A stretch of DNA of 64,000 nt from an uncultured Clostridium sp. (GTDB taxonomy: Bacteria; Bacillota; Clostridia; TANB77; CAG-508), in contig CANSPP010000003.1 in NCBI GenBank assembly GCA_947648905.1, positions 110,684 to 174,683 of the forward strand, written 5' to 3'. Under the pieces are notes generated by a model. The model was not told the DNA's origin, did not search any database, and saw nothing but the letters and a program-made list of their open reading frames with translations. A program made the translations under genes and the position numbers. Positions 60,906 to 64,000 of this stretch are shown here, piece after piece (position 1 is the stretch's first letter; each line of letters begins with the position of its first letter).

Positions 60906-61442
60906 TTATTTAATTTTTTGTACTTGTGAAAATTCTAATTCTACTGGTGTTTCTCTTCCAAACATAGATACTAGAACTTTAACTTTGTGCTTTTCTGTAT
61001 TTATTTCTTGTACTGTACCTACGAAACCTTCAAATGGACCGTTCATTATATTTACTTGTTCATTTACTTCATAGTCTACATTTATTGGAACATCTTCAAA
61101 TCCCATATTTCTGATTTCTTCTTCAGTTAATGGTATTGGATCTGTTCCTGACCCTACAAATCCAGTAACTCCTCTTGTATTTCTTACAATGTACCAAGAT
61201 TCTTCTGTTACTATCATTTTAATTAGTACATATCCTGGAAAAACTTTTTTTAAGTTTGTTTTTCTTTTTCCATCTTTTATTTCTATTTGTTCTTCCATTG
61301 GTACTATTATGTCAAAGAAGAAGTCTTCTAGTTCTCTGTTTTTAATTGTTTTTTCTAAGTCTGTTTTTACTTTGTTTTCATAACCTGAATATGTATGTAC
61401 TACATACCATCTGGCTACCATATCATAATCTTTTTGAGACAT
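60906..61442 (-). CDS. nusG: Transcription termination/antitermination factor NusG
   Basis: 178 residues. [20 protein letters not shown] (NGN domain), [19 protein letters not shown] and the KOW domain [19 protein letters not shown]. Couples RNA polymerase to pausing and termination. GAGGAGG lies 10 bases before the ATG; Met8 is an alternative start. Confidence 0.96.
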   Translation of the reverse strand: MSQKDYDMVARWYVVHTYSGYENKVKTDLEKTIKNRELEDFFFDIIVPMEEQIEIKDGKRKTNLKKVFPGYVLIKMIVTEESWYIVRNTRGVTGFVGSGTDPIPLTEEEIRNMGFEDVPINVDYEVNEQVNIMNGPFEGFVGTVQEINTEKHKVKVLVSMFGRETPVELEFSQVQKIK

Positions 61443-61491
61443 ACTTAAATAGCCTCCTCTTTTTTATTTTACTTTATTCAATTTTTGCATT

Positions 61492-61866
61492 TTACTCAGC
61501 TGTTGTGTTTTCTGGTGTAGTTTCTCCTTCACCTGCATTATCTTCAACTACCGCATCTTCTGTTTCATCAACTTCTGCATTATTTTCTTCTGCTTGGTTG
61601 TTTTCTTCATTTGATGTGTCTTGTTGTTCTGTTACTATTGCTTCTTTTATTTTGTTTACACCATATTTGTTCATACTTTCAAACACTACATCTAATACAA
61701 AAACTATTGCAGCTGTTATTAATACTATTGTTACAACTGCTACTGTGTTGTTTACTAATTGTTTTGGTGTTGGCCAAATTACTTTTTTTAATTCAGCTTT
61801 AAAGTCTTTTGAAAAACTTTTTTTGTTTTTATTAACTTCTTTTTTGTTTGTTTCTTTTTTAGCCAT
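61492..61866 (-). CDS. secE: Protein translocase subunit SecE with acidic C-terminal tail
   Basis: 124 residues. The core FSKDFKAELKKVIWPTPKQLVNNTVAVVT and one membrane helix (about 42-65) identify SecE; this core alone is the usual 60-75 residues. After it comes an unusual tail of about 45 residues with a dense run of Glu, Asp, Asn and Thr, expected on the outer side of the membrane. SecE stabilises SecY. GGAGGAA ribosome binding site. Confidence 0.93.
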   Translation of the reverse strand: MAKKETNKKEVNKNKKSFSKDFKAELKKVIWPTPKQLVNNTVAVVTIVLITAAIVFVLDVVFESMNKYGVNKIKEAIVTEQQDTSNEENNQAEENNAEVDETEDAVVEDNAGEGETTPENTTAE

Positions 61867-61895
61867 TTTATTTCCTCCTTAAAATAGCTTGTTTA

Positions 61896-62060
61896 CTATT
61901 TAGTTTCTTTGTGTGTTGTACGTTTTTTACAGAATTTACAGTATTTAACTATTTCTAGTCTATCTGTATTATTTCTCTTGTTTTTTGAAGTCATATAATT
62001 TCTTCTTTTACATTCTGTACATTCTAATGTTATATTTTCTCTTGGTCCTTTTGCTGCCAT
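61896..62060 (-). CDS. rpmG: 50S ribosomal protein L33
   Basis: 54 residues beginning [20 protein letters not shown]; four cysteines (14, 17, 41, 44) form the zinc ribbon of the Zn-containing L33 type. CGGAGGTG precedes the start. First gene of the rpmG-secE-nusG-rplKAJL cluster. Confidence 0.96.
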   Translation of the reverse strand: MAAKGPRENITLECTECKRRNYMTSKNKRNNTDRLEIVKYCKFCKKRTTHKETK

Positions 62061-62113
62061 TTGAATACACCTCCGTATTTTTAACCTTTTACTTTTTTTT
62101 GAAACGATGTGAT

Positions 62114-62135
62114 CGTATGTCCGTAATTACATACG
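62114..62135 (-). promoter_or_regulatory. 5'-proximal hairpin of rpmG operon leader
   Basis: CGTATG and CATACG arms with a 10-base loop, starting within about 10 bases of the predicted transcription start. Confidence 0.45.
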
Positions 62136-62142
62136 CTTTAAT

Positions 62143-62171
62143 ATTTTACCACTTTTTCCCGCTTATGTCAA
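62143..62171 (-). promoter_or_regulatory. Promoter of rpmG-secE-nusG operon
   Basis: Minus strand TTGACA, 17-bp spacer, TAAAAT. Confidence 0.8.
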
Positions 62172-62266
62172 TGAATTTTCAAACTTTTTTTACATTTTTT
62201 GGACAATTTTTCTAATCTCTATTTCCGTTAAAATTTATGCTGAAATTCATTGCTTTTGGTTTTATG

Positions 62267-62295
62267 TTGACTTTGTTGGTTTTTTGGTGTATAAT
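62267..62295 (+). promoter_or_regulatory. Promoter of gene at 62342
   Basis: TTGACT, 17-bp spacer, TATAAT, then a small AACAT-TCT-ATGTT hairpin and AAGGAGG. Confidence 0.8.
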
Positions 62296-62341
62296 TATTA
62301 CATTAGAACATTCTATGTTTTAATAAGGAGGATAAAATTAT

Positions 62342-63040
62342 ATGCTTAGAATGCCACACTGCACACTAACACCTAAACGGCAAGAATATCACTTTGCCTC
62401 TGGTAAAAGTCTAAAGACTTCATACACCTTTATGAATTCTTTTGATAACTCTGACTACGTTGGTCTTCAAACTACAATTGCAACTCGTTTTATAAATGGT
62501 GCAATTGATTCTGCTAATATAGAAGAAGTTATTACAATTCCAATTGTTCCAAAAAACGTTGTAAACGATCATAGTTGTACAGAATATGTTTCTAAAATAA
62601 TCTTAGATTATTTTGGTTTTGACTATCTCGTAGATGATCTTGCCTTTCAATTAATATCTAAAGGTTACACTAAATCATATGGTAACTCTGCTAAAATTGA
62701 TGGTTCAATACTTGCTATTGACTACATTATCAATTATATCGCGGATCAGCCTAATACTTCTCAGAATATTCGAATTAACCATTTTAAGCAAATTCTTGAT
62801 AACTTAAAAAATGGTATTATCGTACCTATGAGAGTAGAAGATTCTGTTTATTATAGTGATTCCTCTAAAACTGGCGGACACTATGTAATCTTGTTTGCAT
62901 TAATTGAAGGTCGTGCATATGTTATTGACAGTAGAATTCCTACTGGTGTAACGTCTTTGAGTACTTCGCATTTATTTAATGCAATGTTGGCAAATGAAGA
63001 TTCTATTTGTGCGTGGAATTTATCGCCCTGCTATGAATAA
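62342..63040 (+). CDS. Putative papain-like cysteine peptidase, foreign composition
   Basis: 232 residues. Cys79 in NDHSCTEYVSKIIL at the start of a helix, His180 in TGGHYVILFAL and Asp196 in YVIDSRIP have the order and spacing of a C39/papain-like triad; no other family signature is seen, so this is a fold-level guess. No signal peptide. Strong AAGGAGG, own promoter, 5' hairpin and terminator. Contains one CGG (TPKRQE), unlike native genes. A role in processing a peptide is possible. Confidence 0.65.
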   Translation: MLRMPHCTLTPKRQEYHFASGKSLKTSYTFMNSFDNSDYVGLQTTIATRFINGAIDSANIEEVITIPIVPKNVVNDHSCTEYVSKIILDYFGFDYLVDDLAFQLISKGYTKSYGNSAKIDGSILAIDYIINYIADQPNTSQNIRINHFKQILDNLKNGIIVPMRVEDSVYYSDSSKTGGHYVILFALIEGRAYVIDSRIPTGVTSLSTSHLFNAMLANEDSICAWNLSPCYE

Positions 63041-63051
63041 ATAGCACTCCT

Positions 63052-63085
63052 AAAAGAGAGAACTTATACTAAGTTCCCTCTTTTT
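63052..63085. terminator. Intrinsic terminator
   Basis: AAAAGAGAGAACTTA and its complement (one mismatch) with a three-base loop, then T-run; between convergent genes. Confidence 0.85.
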
Positions 63086-63102
63086 TATTTTACATATAAT
63101 CT

Positions 63103-63699
63103 CTATTTATTCTTAATTTTTTTCTTTCTATTATTCTTCTTTTTTTGAACAGAATATCCAAATCTTCCAATTTTCCTTCCTAAAGAATAGTAATGTCCAT
63201 TTGAATATGCTATTAAATCGCATTTAGATATATCGAAAGCGCCTTTTTCATCTATATATTTTTCGTCTGCATTTATTGCTAAAACCTCTGCTACAAACAT
63301 ATGATGTGAGCCTAATTCTTTTATTTCTTTTACCTTACATTCTACTGATACAGGACTTTCTTCTATCATTGGACATTTTACAAAATTTGCTTTTTGTTTA
63401 TGTAAGTTCATTTCTTTAAATTTGTCCACTTTTGCGCCTGTTTTTACTCCACACCAGTCTGTTGCTCTTGCTAATTTTTCATTAGTTAAGTTTATTACAA
63501 ATTCTCCTTGTTCTTTTATCATATTATATGAATATCTTGTTGGTCTTACTGATATATATACCATAGCTGGATTTGTATTGATTATTCCTGTCCATGCTAC
63601 TGTTATTATATTTGATTTCTCCATTGTTCCGCAACTTACCATTACTGCTGGTAATGGATATAAAAATGTTCCTGGTTTCCACATTACTTTTTTACTCAT
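63103..63699 (-). CDS. Flavin reductase-like FMN-binding protein
   Basis: 198 residues. PAVMVSCGTMEKSNIITVAWTGIIN, ISVRPTRYSYNMIKEQGEFVINL and LARATDWCGVKTGAKVDKF are typical of the flavin reductase/flavoredoxin split-barrel family. Binds FMN and handles electrons in anaerobes. The C-terminal 15 residues are a Lys/Asn/Arg tail. Single gene. Possible redox link to the rubredoxin fusion is speculative. Confidence 0.88.
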   Translation of the reverse strand: MSKKVMWKPGTFLYPLPAVMVSCGTMEKSNIITVAWTGIINTNPAMVYISVRPTRYSYNMIKEQGEFVINLTNEKLARATDWCGVKTGAKVDKFKEMNLHKQKANFVKCPMIEESPVSVECKVKEIKELGSHHMFVAEVLAINADEKYIDEKGAFDISKCDLIAYSNGHYYSLGRKIGRFGYSVQKKKNNRKKKIKNK

Positions 63700-63749
63700 T
63701 TTCGTACCTCTTATTTTTCATTTTATTAATTAATACTTTTCTATTATAT

Positions 63750-63803
63750 AAAAAAATAGACTACAATTCAATAGTGATATTAAACTCTAGTCTACTTTTT
63801 ATA
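63750..63803 (-). terminator. Terminator after 5S rRNA
   Basis: AGACTA/TAGTCT-type arms followed by a T-run on the minus strand, downstream of 5S. Confidence 0.6.
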
Positions 63804-63816
63804 TAAATAAAAAAAA

Positions 63817-63934
63817 TCTAGCAACAACCTATCTTTCCAGCAGGGTAACCCGCAAGTATTTTCGGCACATTTAGGCTTGACTTCTGTGTTCGGAATGGGA
63901 ACAGGTATTACCCCAAATGTCATCGTCACTAGAA
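63817..63934 (-). rRNA. rrf: 5S ribosomal RNA
   Basis: About 118 nt. Minus strand begins TCTAGTGACGATGACATTTG, contains the conserved CCCATTCCGAACACAGAAGT segment and ends with the pairing 3' strand. Closing stem TCTAGTGAC / GTTGCTAGA. The 23S gene is expected to the right, outside the window; bases 63935-64000 look like spacer. Confidence 0.95.
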
Positions 63935-64000
63935 AATTATAGTGTTTAGCACACTCAAAAATACATAGATGAAAATTGTGGTCGTTTTAGAATTTCTTTC

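Noticed and set aside
1-64000. CRISPR array or cas genes
   Set aside because: The dispersed repeats are far apart, vary in their arms and lack regular spacers; no cas motif is seen.

Overview
The window is strongly AT-rich DNA from a spore-forming Firmicute, most likely an anaerobic member of the Clostridia. The evidence is SpoIVA, a GerA/GerB/GerC germinant-receptor operon, a SpoVB-like flippase, Gram-positive translation and secretion genes (GatCAB, L7/L12 operon, SecE/SecG, RNase J, RNase R) and near-exclusive use of AGA/CGT-type arginine codons. No tRNA gene is present. A 5S rRNA lies at the right edge on the minus strand.

Layout. 1-19.4 kb holds housekeeping and sporulation genes: engB (cut by the window start), dinD, gltX, RNase J, an acyl-CoA ligase with a TetR regulator, a Lon-like protease, a DUF421/DUF4363 pair, a UDP-sugar pyrophosphorylase with a left-handed beta-helix acyltransferase, spoIVA and a transglutaminase-like protein. 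19.5-23.9 kb is a germinant-receptor operon whose gerA is interrupted by two +1 frameshifts. 23.8-26.2 kb is rnr-secG. 26.3-32.4 kb is an accessory island with a diversity-generating retroelement (DGR): reverse transcriptase, Avd, two MutS-domain-I-like proteins, template repeat, and a pilin-like target with the variable repeat, flanked by RHH, XRE and Rpn-family genes. 32.4-44.6 kb is housekeeping (RluA, rRNA methyltransferase, uvrC, HU, flippase, pyrophosphatase, Hsp33, a TagO-rubredoxin fusion, rpiB, rpsT). 44.7-57.4 kb is one long minus-strand operon from a consensus promoter: a biosynthetic set (VOC, two Gfo/Idh oxidoreductases, two deoxyribosyltransferase-like proteins, two radical SAM enzymes, a GT-B glycosyltransferase, a NodU-type carbamoyltransferase, a protein kinase) followed by gatCAB. 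58.4-62.1 kb is the rpmG-secE-nusG-rplK-rplA-[L10 leader]-rplJ-rplL operon. The window ends with a papain-like small protein, a flavin reductase and 5S rRNA.

Two observations stand out. First, the DGR is directly provable: the 157-nt template (28388-28544) and variable repeat (29506-29662) align without gaps, and all 12 differences fall on template adenines (coding strand); none falls on any other base. The RT converges on the template repeat instead of lying downstream of it on the same strand.

Second, three conserved genes or gene segments (gerA twice, ppaC once) are broken by a +1 shift, and at all three sites the zero-frame codon is CGG, directly followed by AA, with the protein restored by skipping the C and reading GGA (Gly). 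In the other ordinary genes I found no in-frame CGG at all. CGG does occur in six small, GC-richer, stand-alone genes. This suggests CGG is an unassigned or starved codon that triggers +1 frameshifting, although sequencing error must be excluded.

A family of at least 12 dispersed hairpin repeats (core GGGAC-G/A-G..CC followed by a T-run, bounded by TGCCA/TGGCA, GATGC/GCATC or GGGAC/GTCCC arms) is scattered between genes on both strands.
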